Below are positions 31,877 to 42,049 of a stretch of 64,000 nucleotides of DNA, piece by piece. Source of the stretch: Rhynchopus sp. YZ270_cl-10 (Eukaryota; Euglenozoa; Diplonemea; Diplonemida; Diplonemidae); contig OZ037856.1 of the NCBI GenBank assembly GCA_964035575.1, positions 682,001 through 746,000 on the forward strand, given 5' to 3'. Below the pieces are notes generated by a model, which searched no databases, was not told the origin of the DNA, and saw nothing but the letters and a program-made list of their open reading frames with translations. The position numbers were made by a program, and so were the translations under genes. Within the stretch, counting starts at the first letter, position 1; the number at the start of each line of letters is the position of its first letter.

Positions 31877-34800
31877 TTAAAGCATGGAGCCCTGGTTGTC
31901 GTCCATCGCTGTCATGCCGTGCATGGGTTGAGACTGCTGGGTGAGATCGTTCGCATCTGTTGTTGTGTTCATAAAGGCTTCGCCGTTGTCTAGGGTGGGT
32001 TCAGCGAACTTAGCGCCGCTGGCGCTCTTCTTGTACATCATGGCGGCAGCAACGGCACCAGCAATGACCACCACACTCCCAACAATAATCACAATTATCG
32101 CCCACACCGGAAAGCCGTCGTCGTCTTCCTCTTCATCGTCAAATCCAATGTCGTACACATCAGACTCAGGAGTGACAGTAACAATAACCCAGTCAAACGA
32201 CTTCAGTGTGTTCACAGTGTCCCTGTCCCGGAGGCGCATGGCATCGACCCGCATCCTGTCCTCCGTGTCGGTGTAGTTGATCAGCGCAGAAAACATATCA
32301 TCCGTCGGGATGCTGTTGAACCTTGGAAACACAATGTCGGCGCTTTTCTTCACAAGACTGTTATCGGACTGTGAAAGGAATGAGATTTTAAAAAAAATGA
32401 GATGCAAGAAAATCGTGAGCACAAAAAGGTTCGTCAGGTAAATTGATAGTGGAAAAAAAAAACGCATCTACTGGCACTCCGCGGGTTACCGAACCCCGGA
32501 GTGTTGCGCTTGGATGGGGGAAAAAAAAAACTTCGCGGGTGAGTGTGGATTCTGTACACAATTGGGGCCATATTCTGCAAGAATTACCCCTATTGGTTAT
32601 CAAACACACATACACAAATTTAAACATAGCTAGAGAATGCGCATAATTGTGTTATGCGCATATTTTTTGTGTGTTTTTTTTATGTCATGCGCATACAAAA
32701 AAAACAAAAGTGGATGCGCATATTTTTTTGTGTTTTTCTTCATGCGCATGTTTTTTTGTGTTTTTTTGGTATGCGCATATCACATATCAGTGGCTGTCAC
32801 GAAATGTGGTAATTTCAACATTTTTGAGTAAAATGACTAAATTTTTGACTTTTTCACCGATTTTTTTTATATTTGCATTGCGCGGAATGCGCTGATTGCA
32901 ACGAAACGATTCTCGATTTTTTTTTTCAGAAATTTATTTGCTCAGTTCAAAAATCATCGTTTTTTCGGATATTCTCACAGCCATCCCAGGAAATACTGGT
33001 ATTTTTCCGGAAGTCGAAAATGTGCTTAACTGCGTTTCCGAGCTCCGCGCAAAAAAATGAAAAAAAAATCGAGCAAAAAGTCCAAAATTTTAATTAGTTA
33101 AAGGCGGGCCACACAGTATTTCACTGTTTCCCTGTATGTTTACACACCCCTTAAGGACCGGCCAATTGTTTTGGCTTTGCGGTCACACTCTACCCGGGAG
33201 TAATTGGTATTTCAACTCGAAAATGGTGCCTTTTGAAAGATCTTTTCACAATCTTTGAAAATAAATAAAGAAATGATGAAAAAATCCTAGTTGAACCTCT
33301 GTGAACGATCTGTACCAGGTTATCGGTGAGGTTAAAAAATCACGATTTCTTAAGGATTTGCCCTGAACAAGCCTGTGTAACCGTTACCCGTTTGCCATAT
33401 TAGGAGGCATAAAAACCCCTTTGGCAGTGAGGGAGTTTAGGCATATCCAGGTCTTTGGTTCAGTGTTGCTATGTGACACGAACAGACTCTTTGCCACGTA
33501 GGTGGGGAGATTGACAATTTTGCGCACAAGAAACGGCCAGACACCATGGCACACGGGTCCTTTTGGGTCATTTTAGGCGAAATTTAAGTGAAATTCCCTA
33601 CCAAAATGTGACTGAAAAGTGGGTTTGGGGGTGCTTGGGGAGGTTTGGGGGTGGAGTCCTGGGGTGTCAAAACAAAAAAAGGGGGTACGGAATTGCACGT
33701 TTTCGGTCCGCTGAATCCAACGAAATATTTTTCGGCGTTTTTTGGAGGAAAAGCTATTGTCCTGGACACGTCTTCTCCAGGTCACTTTTTCGGTCTTCAT
33801 CCCCTTATCCCAGGAAATATTGGCATTTTTCTGGAAGTCGAAAATGCGCTTAACTGCGTTTCCGAGCTCCGCGCAATAAAATGAAAAAAAAATCGAGCAA
33901 AAAGTCCAAAATTTTAATTAGTTAAAGGCGGGCCACATGAATTACCACATTTCGTGACAGCCACTGATATGTGTGATGCGCATACCAAAAAAACACAAAA
34001 AAACATGCGCATTTTAGAAAAACACACAAAAAATATGCGCATCAGAATGCGCATAATGCGCATAACGCGCAAAATTTTGTGTGTTTTTCTAAATGCGCAT
34101 ATCTTTTTGTTGATTTTTTTAATGCGCATAATTTTGCGTTTTTCTCTTCACAAAAACACAAAAAAATATGCGCATGACAATTTGTGTTTTTTACACAATT
34201 TGCGCATGATGCGCATTCTGTATCTATGTTTAAAGGGCAAAAATAATGTGCATACTTCTCTAGCATGGGTGAACTCCTCGTCGACGTTGCCGCCAACTGT
34301 GCCGGTGGTCTTGACGGTGATGCCACTGCTTGCGGCCATCAAATTGCCCTCGTCATCCATAATGTACACTATCGAATTCTCCTGCAGATCGAAGGTGTTG
34401 ATGAAGTTGTTGATAAACTCCACAGTGTAGTCCGCAGCCCACACGCCGGTCTGCTTCGTTTCGTTCCAGTCGCCATCCATCATCAACTTCACAATGGTGA
34501 AGCCGATATCACCGTCAGTAAAGATATAGGGCTCTGTCCACGCAATCTGATCAAAGGAATTTGTTTGAAATTTTGAGGAAACAAAAAAACTCTCCTTTTG
34601 ATATAGGAATAAAGGGCACCCATCCTGGCCCGAAACCCTGTTGATGAGAGACTGCAAAGCAATACAGAATTAGAAAATGATTGCAATGACCCAAGTCTAG
34701 GTGTTTAGTCAAATATAAAATCATCGCAGCGTAAAGAATGCCCTGACGGGGTTTAAAAAAAAAATGACTATAAATAGCTATACCTCATCCAACGTGGACA

Positions 34801-36581
34801 TGCCAAGAGTCGTGGGGAGGGTGTACCACGCGGTTTGCTTGATCTCGTAGCCGTCTCTTGTCAGCACGACGTCACCTGCTTCGTTGTAGAAGGCGCTCCC
34901 GTTCGTGCAGCCCACGTCACCTGTGCAGGTCTTCCACTTCTCAAGCTGCGTCTTCGTGTTTCTGTACCCAAGAACTTTGCCCTCATCTTCGAAGCCTGCG
35001 TACAGCCACGCAATCTCGGAGTATGCGAGCAGGGTGTTCTTGGTTTGCTTCTCCAGGAGAGCGATCTCCTGTGTGTCTGACCACTCAATGGGCCCGCATG
35101 TGCTGTCACACCATCCGTTGTTCAAGTTGCCCATGTTGTAGGCTGCATCCATTGTACTCAGTGCAACGTAGCCAGACTCAAGGAAGCGAAGAGAGTACTC
35201 CGCAAAGTGGCGCAGTGTTCTTGCACGCAGGTCGCGGGCCGCGTTCTCCAGGATCTCTCTGCAGACGAACTTCACGACCCTGCCCGCGCATTCACCATCG
35301 GTTTCGGCAGTGACGGGGTAGTAGTCAGCCTTCGGGAAGGCGATGGCCACCACCCACTCCACATCGTCGATGCCCACCGCATCGTAGAAGTAGTCAGCAG
35401 ACCCAACAGCAATCTCGCCTTCCACCTCTGCCGTCAGAACTGACTCCCAAGGAAGACTCCCAACCCGTTTCATGAGTTCCGTCCCAGCGGTCCTGATGAC
35501 TTCGTCTGTGGACTCAGAGATGGTGAGCGGGACGTCAACCCCGTTGACATCCTTCACCACCTTCGCCCCGTTGTTGCTGGCAAGAAGGAAGGAGGTCATG
35601 TTCATGACAAAGAGGCGTGTGTTGGTCGCACCCTCCTCATCCTTCTCAACCGGAATGTTTGTGAGAATGTTGTTCAACACCACTGACTCGTAGTCTGCTG
35701 CGAGCACACCGACAAAGGCTCCTGCAGCGTTTGTCACCTTGCGGGAGACGGTGACTCCGAGAACGCCTCCGGTGAAGGGGTAGGGCGGGATCCATGTGTT
35801 CTTCTCTTCTACGGCAGCGGTGTACCAGGGGCGTCCTTTTGTGTTGAAGGTTTCGGTGTAGAGCTCGGCCACGGCGTTGCTGCCTGTCTTGGGGTCGGTG
35901 CTGTAGGCGGCCACGCTCTTGGTGGCGGGGTCTGTGATGAGGCGCACGATGCTGCCTGCGGGCACGGTGGGGCGGTTGGGGTTGACGGTGACAGAGGGGC
36001 CGTAGTCGCACGACTTATCCACCTCACACGCCCACGACCGACGCAACCCAATAAAGTTGCCACTCGCCTCATCACCATAATACAACCAACTCACCGAAGA
36101 AAACAGACGGAGCTGGTACCAGAAGTGCTCCAACAGCGCATCCTCATACCGTGTCTCGCTCATGTCCGTGCTGAGGATCGCATCCTCGAATGAGTTCAAT
36201 GTCACGTTGACTGCCTGAAGATGAAAAAAGAAAAAATGATATTAAGGCAGGCCACCATCGGTGTTTCAACGGAAAAGTACCCCCTGCCAAATAAGATAAA
36301 AACAAATGTGACTCAGAAAGAGGTGCAAAAAAAGGGGGCGTATGGATTTGATCGATAACTGAGTGGATCTTTAGGGGGGAGAGGAAGAGGAGGGTGGTGC
36401 ATACCGCTGGCGCAACTCCCATCGCGTCCTGCACATCCTGCTGCAGGCGGTCCGTTACCCGGTCGCGTATGTCCTGCACCACCACTTTCACCTGATCCTG
36501 GCAGACTGCCAGATCGAGGCAATCCTCACACGCAACGTGCACAACGTGCAGCACGCACACCGCCCATAGAAATTGCCGCAT
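31877..36581 (-). CDS. Four-exon membrane protein with signal peptide and two Cache-type sensor domains
   Basis: Exons 36581-36405, 36214-34784, 34651-34256 and 32368-31877 join in phase 0 to about 831 residues. Donors are GTATGC, GTATAG and GTATGC; acceptors TTCAG, TTGCAG and TTCACAG. Exon 1 begins with a signal peptide (MRQFLWAVCVLHVVHVAC). Exon 2 has a dCache core (GRPWYTAAVEEKNTWIPPYP … GVTVSRK … GVLAADY). A second repeats the pattern across exons 2-3 (AWYTLP, WTEPYIFTDGDIGFTIV, GVWAADY, IMDDEGNLMAASSG). Exon 4 has an acidic juxtamembrane stretch, one TM helix (WAIIVIIVGSVVVIAGAVAA) and a short tail without a kinase or cyclase. It is probably a surface receptor for small ligands or a shed binding protein. 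In exon 3 an 85-nt in-frame stretch (AGG|GTTTCG…GATCAG) might be a further intron. Intron 3 holds a TIR element. Confidence 0.8.
32983..33113 (+). repeat. Internal direct repeat of the intronic TIR element, copy 1
   Basis: ATCCCAGGAAATACTGG … AAAATTTTAATTAGTTAAAG, repeated at 33807-33937 with a few substitutions. The 131-bp copies flank about 690 bases, so a smaller element may be nested between them, or the ends were duplicated. Confidence 0.75.
33807..33937 (+). repeat. Internal direct repeat of the intronic TIR element, copy 2
   Basis: Second copy of 32983-33113, with CTTAACTGCGTTTCCGAGCT and AGGCGGGCCACA at its end, immediately adjacent to the inner end of the right TIR. Confidence 0.75.
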
Positions 36582-37092
36582 GTTTGCCAAGTGTAACTTT
36601 ACGGAAAGCGCGTCTGCAGTAGTGGGGTACAAAAAAGTGAAGTTGATAAGTACAAAACGTCTCTGGGATGTGGTATCGAACCTCCGGAGTGCTGTTCGAG
36701 AAAGGATACTAAGAGAAAACTGCACTTCGCTTTTGTCACTTTGTTTTTTGTTTTGCATCTATGTCACTGTAAAAACAGCATCATGCAGGAGGAAAAATAC
36801 AAGCTTTTGAAAGGGGTCTGGAACACTGTAAAGGTTCTCCCTTCCCCCAATCCTGGCAATCAGACAAAAAAAAGCAAAAAGTTGGTAAGATGCACCTGAG
36901 CCTCACACCTTACGCAAAAGCAAAGGAGCAAACTTCTCAAACACTGAGTACTTTTGGCGAAATCGATGTACAGCGACATGCAAACGGCGTACATCTGAAG
37001 GCCCCCTGCACCCTCCCCTTCATTCCCACTTCCCACTCAACCCAGCACTTAAACTGGTGTCAGTGTCACCCCCCCTGAATCCCCTCCCCACC
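36582..37092. other. Intergenic stretch with type C and A repeats
   Basis: Promoter side of the Cache gene and 3' side of the EF-hand gene. A type C-like unit (36640-36690) contains, on the minus strand, GGTTCGATACC, an exact match to the RNA polymerase III B-box consensus. A type A-like unit lies at 36888-36915. No coding region. Confidence 0.45.
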
Positions 37093-38361
37093 TTAACTAC
37101 ACAAACTTGGCATCCCCATGTGGATGTGTGGGCCAGAGCAGAGTCGGATGGCTTGCCGTGTTGCTTCTGCTGTGAGACTTCGTTTCAATACAACTGGGCC
37201 AGGTGCGTAGCATGTCTTTGGACGGTGTATGGCCTTTTGGAAGCCCACCGCCCATGAGGGTGTGGAGTAGCAGGAGGGGAGCTTGGCAACACTAGAGGCA
37301 GGGCGCTTGCGTGTTGCATCCTGCTCTGCAATGCGCACCGTCCTGTTGGCTGCGATCATCTTCGGTGCGTCTTGCAGGCTTTCCTGGTATTTGGACAGCG
37401 GGAGAAACGCTATCTCCTCCTGTCGTTGCGAACAGAGCAACGCTGCTGCCTTCGCCTTCGGCCGCTTCCGTTTATCCTGCAACTGCGTCACAAACGCTGC
37501 CTGGGCGTGCTTCGCTGCCTGCACAGTGGTCTGCCGTGAGGAAAGATTCGTTGCCAAGACGTTCGCGATATTTGTAAAGGTCGGCTTTGGGAACCGCTTG
37601 TTTGGGAGAACCTTGCGGGCTTCACGGACCTCTTCGTAACACCATTGTGGGACGTGTTGGTCGGTGTCGGCGAAGATGCCGTTGGACGAGGCGAGGAGCA
37701 GCGACTTTGGGCGTGTGACTGAGGTGGGCTCCGCCTCAGGGAGGAGTGCTGACATCATGTGGCTGGGCGGGATTTGGTCAGGTGAGAGCAGACGTTGCGA
37801 CCTGCGGTACCTTGGTGCGTTGGTCCTCCGTCGCGAAGATCTTCTCCGATGCCTCGTATCCAACGACCCAAACGACAGATAGTCTGGCAGCAACGAAGGG
37901 TCCTGAAAGTCGGCCTGAAACGTAGTAGGCTGAGGCGTCCCAAGGTCGGTCCCCGACAGCACCTGCTTCTCGTCCTGCGTGCTTGCGAACATCTCCTTGA
38001 ATTCGCCATAGTCGATGAGCCCACTCCCATCCGTATCTGCCTCCGATATGAGACGGTCGATGTCAATCGTGAGGCCAAAGTCTTTCACATTTCGCCGCAA
38101 CAATTCACTCTTGACTTCACCAGTCTGGTTGGAGCTGCCACCAAGAGCAGAAAAGGCGTGGATAGTGTCCGCTTCTTTTGCTAACTGCCGTGCTTTGTAC
38201 TCAGCCTTCAGTTCCTTCAGAAGAATCCGGTATTTCTTCTGGAAGTGCGGTACCGGGAGGTTGTCGACCCACCAGGTGTCGATCCATTCGTCGTAAATCG
38301 CTGCACGCGTTTCGGTTTCATCTTCGACGAGTTGGTCGACTTCGCTCTCGATGTCACGCAT
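37093..38361 (-). CDS. EF-hand protein with disordered basic C-terminal half
   Basis: 422 residues from ATG at 38361; the open frame extends upstream without a better Met. The N-terminal part is charged and helical (IESEVDQLVEDETETRAAIY …). One canonical EF-hand loop, DTDGSGLIDYGEF, lies near residues 109-121 with the typical preceding helix (IDIDRLISEA), so calcium binding is likely. A second loop is not obvious. The C-terminal 280 residues are basic and low in recognisable domains. Similar EF-hand plus long-tail proteins occur in cilia and basal bodies, but function here is unknown. A 2.4-kb TIR element ends only 150 bases upstream of the start. Confidence 0.65.
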   Translation of the reverse strand: MRDIESEVDQLVEDETETRAAIYDEWIDTWWVDNLPVPHFQKKYRILLKELKAEYKARQLAKEADTIHAFSALGGSSNQTGEVKSELLRRNVKDFGLTIDIDRLISEADTDGSGLIDYGEFKEMFASTQDEKQVLSGTDLGTPQPTTFQADFQDPSLLPDYLSFGSLDTRHRRRSSRRRTNAPRYRRSQRLLSPDQIPPSHMMSALLPEAEPTSVTRPKSLLLASSNGIFADTDQHVPQWCYEEVREARKVLPNKRFPKPTFTNIANVLATNLSSRQTTVQAAKHAQAAFVTQLQDKRKRPKAKAAALLCSQRQEEIAFLPLSKYQESLQDAPKMIAANRTVRIAEQDATRKRPASSVAKLPSCYSTPSWAVGFQKAIHRPKTCYAPGPVVLKRSLTAEATRQAIRLCSGPHIHMGMPSLCS

Positions 38362-39045
38362 CTGCCTCTTGCGAGACTCTGTGTCTTGATATGGGGGCAG
38401 AGAGAGGAAGAGGGAGAAGGAGAGGTGAGCATGCAACAAATCATAGGGTGGCAAGATTCGATTAACGTTGGTACATTTTTTTTTTTTTGCAATTTTCCCC
38501 CCAAAAAACAGGGCTATCGGTAAGAAGGGGTTTTGGGGGGCATCATATATCATATTTCATATTTCAAAATCATATTTCAAAAAAAAAAAAAAATAACACG
38601 AGTTTACGAGCAAAAACCCATTCCGAGCTTTCGGCCCCGCACGTTGGCGGGGCATCTCCCCTCATATGTGGATATGTCCGGAAAATTTTCAGGAAAGTGC
38701 CGGGCAAAAACACATCAAAATGGGTCCGGACATATCCACGGGGGGGATAGGTACTTAAAAAATGGAATTGAAAGCCGTGTTCAAAATCTTTCAATTGCGG
38801 CCAGGTACGATCAAACATTTGCATCTGGGGTCCCTTTACCGGTTGGAAAGTCCCAAAAACCAAAACTCAAAAGTGGGTCCAGGGATTACGCAGCTCCCCC
38901 AAAAATAAAAAAAAGTACGTATGGATTTTCAACACGTACAATTCTAAGCAAAAACAATTCGCGCTTCGCGCGCGCTCTCCCTGGCAAAGTTAGTTGAGAA
39001 GGGCTGTGAAAGTTCGAAGAACTGGAGAAATCATCAGTCATGGCA

Positions 39046-39410
39046 CTGGCGAAGCCACGGTACGCAACATTTCTAAAAATTGCGATTAAAATTGCCTACT
39101 ATGTCACGGGAAGGGTGTACTGCAATCTAGCGCCGCAGGCGCACGGTACGCTACTTTTTTTCTTTCGCCATGCTGCACGCTCCTTTTCCGGAAAAATAGA
39201 AAATTGTCTCCTACAAATAGGATTCTGTAGGGGGTAGGTGAGAGGTGGGGGCGGAGCCCCACCCCTCACCTACCCCACCCCAGCCCCAATCCAAAACCCA
39301 AATTACCTAAGTATGGACACGTATGGATTCCACCTTTTCAAAAACAATTCACGTATGGATTTCCACACGTTCCACACGTGGAGCGTAATCTCTGAGTGGG
39401 TCCAAAAAAC
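39046..39410 (+). repeat. Shared module with hairpin, plus orientation
   Basis: Contains GCGAAGCCACGGTACGCAAC, GCGCCGCAGGCGCACGGTAC then a C/T-rich GCTACTTTTTTTCTTTCGCC, a 40-bp GGTAGGTGAG… hairpin (39233-39277) and ACGTATGGATTTCCACACGT. From about 39127 on, the same order is found in reverse at 53105-53380, within another TIR element. Shorter copies are at 45232-45375. This is a mobile or exchanged building block rather than a gene. Confidence 0.7.
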
Positions 39411-39867
39411 GGCTTGGGGTCTAAGGGGTTAACAAAAATTTAAAGTTTAAGGTGTACCTCCGCGAGCGTAGCGAGCGGAAAATTTTTAAGGTGTACTTCC
39501 GCGAGCGAAGCGAGCGGGAAAAAATTGAAGGTGTACCTCCGCGAGCGTAGCGAGCGGAAAAAATTTTGAAGGTGTACATTAAACTTTAAACAAGGGGGTA
39601 CGCCCACTTTTGTCGTCATCCTAAAATACCCGAAATTGAGCCCAATTGCATTTCCGGATCGATTGCGGAAAGTGGTAGGGTAAATGAACAACACCAAATA
39701 CCTACGCCCCCCCGTGCATATGTCCGTGTTGGTCGAGGCTCGGACATATACACATACTCAGTTCAGGTAGTATACTACAGTGTACAGCGGCAAAAACCCA
39801 TTCCGAGCTTTCGGCTCCGCACGTTGGCGGGGCATCTCTGATCATATTTGGCCTGGTAAAAAAAAAA

Positions 39868-40080
39868 GGGAAAACATTTATTCGGCTCACAAAAAGTAAT
39901 TTTTCCATCATTCGGCTCACAAAAAAAAATTAATCCATCATTCTATCAAAGTTACTATAATTTTTCCTTCATTCGGCTCACAAAAGTTAATTTTTCCACC
40001 ATTCTATCAATATTTTGCCAATTTTTCCATCATTCTATCAAAGTTTATTTTTCACTTTTCGAAGAATTTTTTACCTTTGC
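39868..40080. repeat. Left arm of foldback structure
   Basis: Nearly identical reverse complement of 40611-40823. The arm contains five alternating units of CATTCGGCTCACAAAA and CATTCTATCAA separated by A/T runs, so each arm is itself a small repeat array. The two arms enclose 530 bases with the small gene at 40168-40508. Confidence 0.85.
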
Positions 40081-40167
40081 GAAAAAAAATTGGGTGGGAT
40101 TTTTTGCCCGTTTTTATAGGTTGTGAGAGAGGAAAATCCGTAGGTGACTGTTGCGCGAAGGTCACGC

Positions 40168-40508
40168 ATGTCAGCAATCACACTATGTGCACCATAGTTT
40201 GATACAATTCTCACGTTATCGCAGGTCGGGAGGCGACAGCGTCGACGATTGCTGTGCTGGCAACAGGGCTGTTGACATCGTCAGAGGTGCAGGTGTGCTC
40301 AGGGTCGTGCTGGGTGATGCGACAACCATCACCGTCATTCACCGCACACACCCTCCATGCACACAAGGGTCATTCGGGTGCTTCTGCGGTTCGAGACGCG
40401 GAAGGAAAAATGTGGAGGATGAAGGAGGGCCTGCCACGTTACCGTCTCCTTCAGGTCATCCAAGCTGTTAAACTCGGCACCAGTGACCACTTGTCTTTGC
40501 ATATTTAG
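40168..40508 (+). CDS. Probable two-exon 100-residue gene between foldback arms
   Basis: Exon 1 (40168-40186, ATGTCAGCAATCACACTAT) and exon 2 (40225-40508) are separated by a possible 38-nt intron, GTGCAC…TATCGCAG. The phase fits exactly (T|GT), giving MSAITLC then REATASTIAVLATGLLTSSE … The second exon has coding-like composition and is the only GC-balanced part between the arms. No family is recognised. The intron is shorter than others in the window, so the first exon is uncertain. Confidence 0.4.
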
Positions 40509-40610
40509 CAAACAGTGTGTAATTTGTGACCCTGGAAATATAAATTTTTCGAAAAATGCAAAAAAAATGCCCCGTTTTTCCTCAAAAAATCCCGCTCAAT
40601 TTTTTTTTTT

Positions 40611-40823
40611 CCAAACGTAAAAATTTCTTCGAAAAAGTGAAAAATAAACTTTGATAGAATGATGGAAAAATTGGCAAAATATTGATAGAATGGTGGAAAA
40701 ATTAACTTTTGTGAGCCGAATGAAGGAAAAATTATAGTAACTTTGATAGAATGATGGATTAATTTTTTTTTGTGAGCCGAATGATGGAAAAATTACTTTT
40801 TGTGAGCCGAATAAAGGTTTTCC
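40611..40823. repeat. Right arm of foldback structure
   Basis: Reverse complement of 39868-40080 with few differences. See the left arm for unit structure. Near-identity of 213-bp arms points to a young or gene-converted structure. Confidence 0.85.
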
Positions 40824-40910
40824 CAAAAAAAAATTTTAAAAAGGCGATCATATTTCATATCTCTTACCGATAGCCCTGCCCAAAAAAAACACTCAAATAA
40901 AATAATCAGT

Positions 40911-41948
40911 TCACAGTACCGCAACACAAGACGCAAAGGGGCAGGGGATCTCACTCACAAAGGAGAGGACGCCCGCTTCGAATTTAAAAACAGCAACGCA
41001 GTCTGTACGTTGTGGCTCTGGGTGGAGTGTGTCGGAGACGATGTGGCAGGAGGCAAGAAACCAATTACCTATGAAGAGAATGTGCCGTGGTGTGGTGCAC
41101 ACAGAGGAGATGCGGTTCAGGAACTGCAGGGCGCCGTTCTCTGCCACGCTGAACACAACAAACTCATTTGTGGAACGCGTCGCCGCAACAAGAAACCCCC
41201 CGCACGGAGAAAACGCAATCTCCGACCCACCCCTATGATGCTTCCGCAAAGACCGCGCCTGGTCCTCCATCAGGGGCACACTCTCCTGCACAAAACGTCC
41301 CTCAAGCGTCACCACACTCAACGTGTTGTCCAGCTCATTCATCGAATACAACAACCCATTCCTCAAAAGCACGCGCCTCGGCCCACGCCCTTCCCCCATC
41401 GAGATGACCTTCTTCACATCACCCCCCGCACTGTCCATGACAGTCACTGTATCAAACCCCAGATCAGACACTGCCACAACACTTCCATCCACAATCTCTA
41501 TGTGATGCGGGTGTGGACCCTCTTGTCTGTCCTGGAAGGAGGGGTTTTCTGGGAGTCTTCCTTCTGTGGTGTGTGTCTCCAGGAGCGTCCCTTCTTTGAC
41601 AACAGAGATGTTGCCGCCCATGTAGTTCGCGGAGACGATGGTGTCGCCAATGAGGCTGATATGGCATGGTGCGCCAGAGACATCTACCTGGGAGGAAGGT
41701 GTCCATTCGCCGGCAAGGTCCTTAGGGTAAGGGAAACTCTGTAAAGAGCCGTGCGGTGCATTTTCTCCAGTACAGTGCAGCACCTTCCGAGCAGGGTCTG
41801 CTGTGACCCAGGAGGGGTTACGCTTTGTGTTGATCTCGCCTGCAGGGGTGGCGCTGCCGTCAGACTCATCAAAAGAGAAGAGCTTTATCGACTCCGCTCC
41901 ACCAGTCCCACCATAGTCACAACGTCCTACCGCAAGTGTAGTGGGCAT
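40911..41948 (-). CDS. 6-phosphogluconolactonase-type beta-propeller (lactonase family)
   Basis: 345 residues from ATG at 41948 (MPTTLAVGRCDYGGTGGAES). The sequence has the repeating strand pattern of a seven-bladed propeller and the signature EGPHPHHIEIVDGSVVAVSD then LGFDTV, characteristic of the YbhE/lactonase family (PH.H…V.DLG.D). Further blades include GPRRVLLRNGLLYSMNELDN and GGSEIAFSPCGGFLVAATRS. Members hydrolyse 6-phosphogluconolactone or other lactones in the cytosol; the substrate cannot be decided here. The stop of the methyltransferase gene lies about 100 bases upstream on the same strand. Confidence 0.85.
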   Translation of the reverse strand: MPTTLAVGRCDYGGTGGAESIKLFSFDESDGSATPAGEINTKRNPSWVTADPARKVLHCTGENAPHGSLQSFPYPKDLAGEWTPSSQVDVSGAPCHISLIGDTIVSANYMGGNISVVKEGTLLETHTTEGRLPENPSFQDRQEGPHPHHIEIVDGSVVAVSDLGFDTVTVMDSAGGDVKKVISMGEGRGPRRVLLRNGLLYSMNELDNTLSVVTLEGRFVQESVPLMEDQARSLRKHHRGGSEIAFSPCGGFLVAATRSTNEFVVFSVAENGALQFLNRISSVCTTPRHILFIGNWFLASCHIVSDTLHPEPQRTDCVAVFKFEAGVLSFVSEIPCPFASCVAVL

Positions 41949-42049
41949 TGTCTGGTGGTGGTGAGGTAGATATAAGATAAAAGGGTTGAGAAAGATAGGG
42001 GAGTGTGAATTCTTAAGCTGAGAAAAGGGGCGGTGGGGGTGGGGTGTGA

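Larger units (their letters stand above)
32619..34234. mobile_element. TIR element with ATGCGCAT subterminal repeats, inside intron 3 of the Cache gene
   Basis: Ends TTTAAACATAG[C/A]TA[G/C]AGAATGCGCA are inverted at 32619 and 34234; TTTAAA (or TTAA within it) may be the target site. The arms continue inward to AATTACCACATTTCGTGACA (32814 and 33940) and contain about fifteen copies of the palindromic octamer ATGCGCAT separated by T- or A-runs with GTGT. The 1.1-kb interior has a 131-bp direct repeat (32983-33113 and 33807-33937) and no coding region. Without it intron 3 would be about 270 nt, like its neighbours. Confidence 0.75.
38509..40878. mobile_element. Composite TIR element upstream of the EF-hand gene
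   Basis: Tips CAGGGCTATCGGTAAGA are inverted and perfect at 38509-38525 and 40862-40878, followed on both sides by TATTTCATAT-type sequence. Inside are a pair of long inverted arms (39868-40080 / 40611-40823) around a small gene, and a nested segment with its own features: a hairpin GTGGATATGTCCGGA at 38666-38742, a 55-bp direct repeat (about 38610-38660 and 39789-39845, CCATTCCGAGCTTTCGG…) and a module shared with the element at 53 kb. No transposase is present. Confidence 0.7.

Noticed and set aside
38661-38745. GTGGATATGTCCGGA hairpin as tips of an independent element
   Set aside because: The two halves are only 47 bases apart and no target duplication is visible; kept as part of the composite element.
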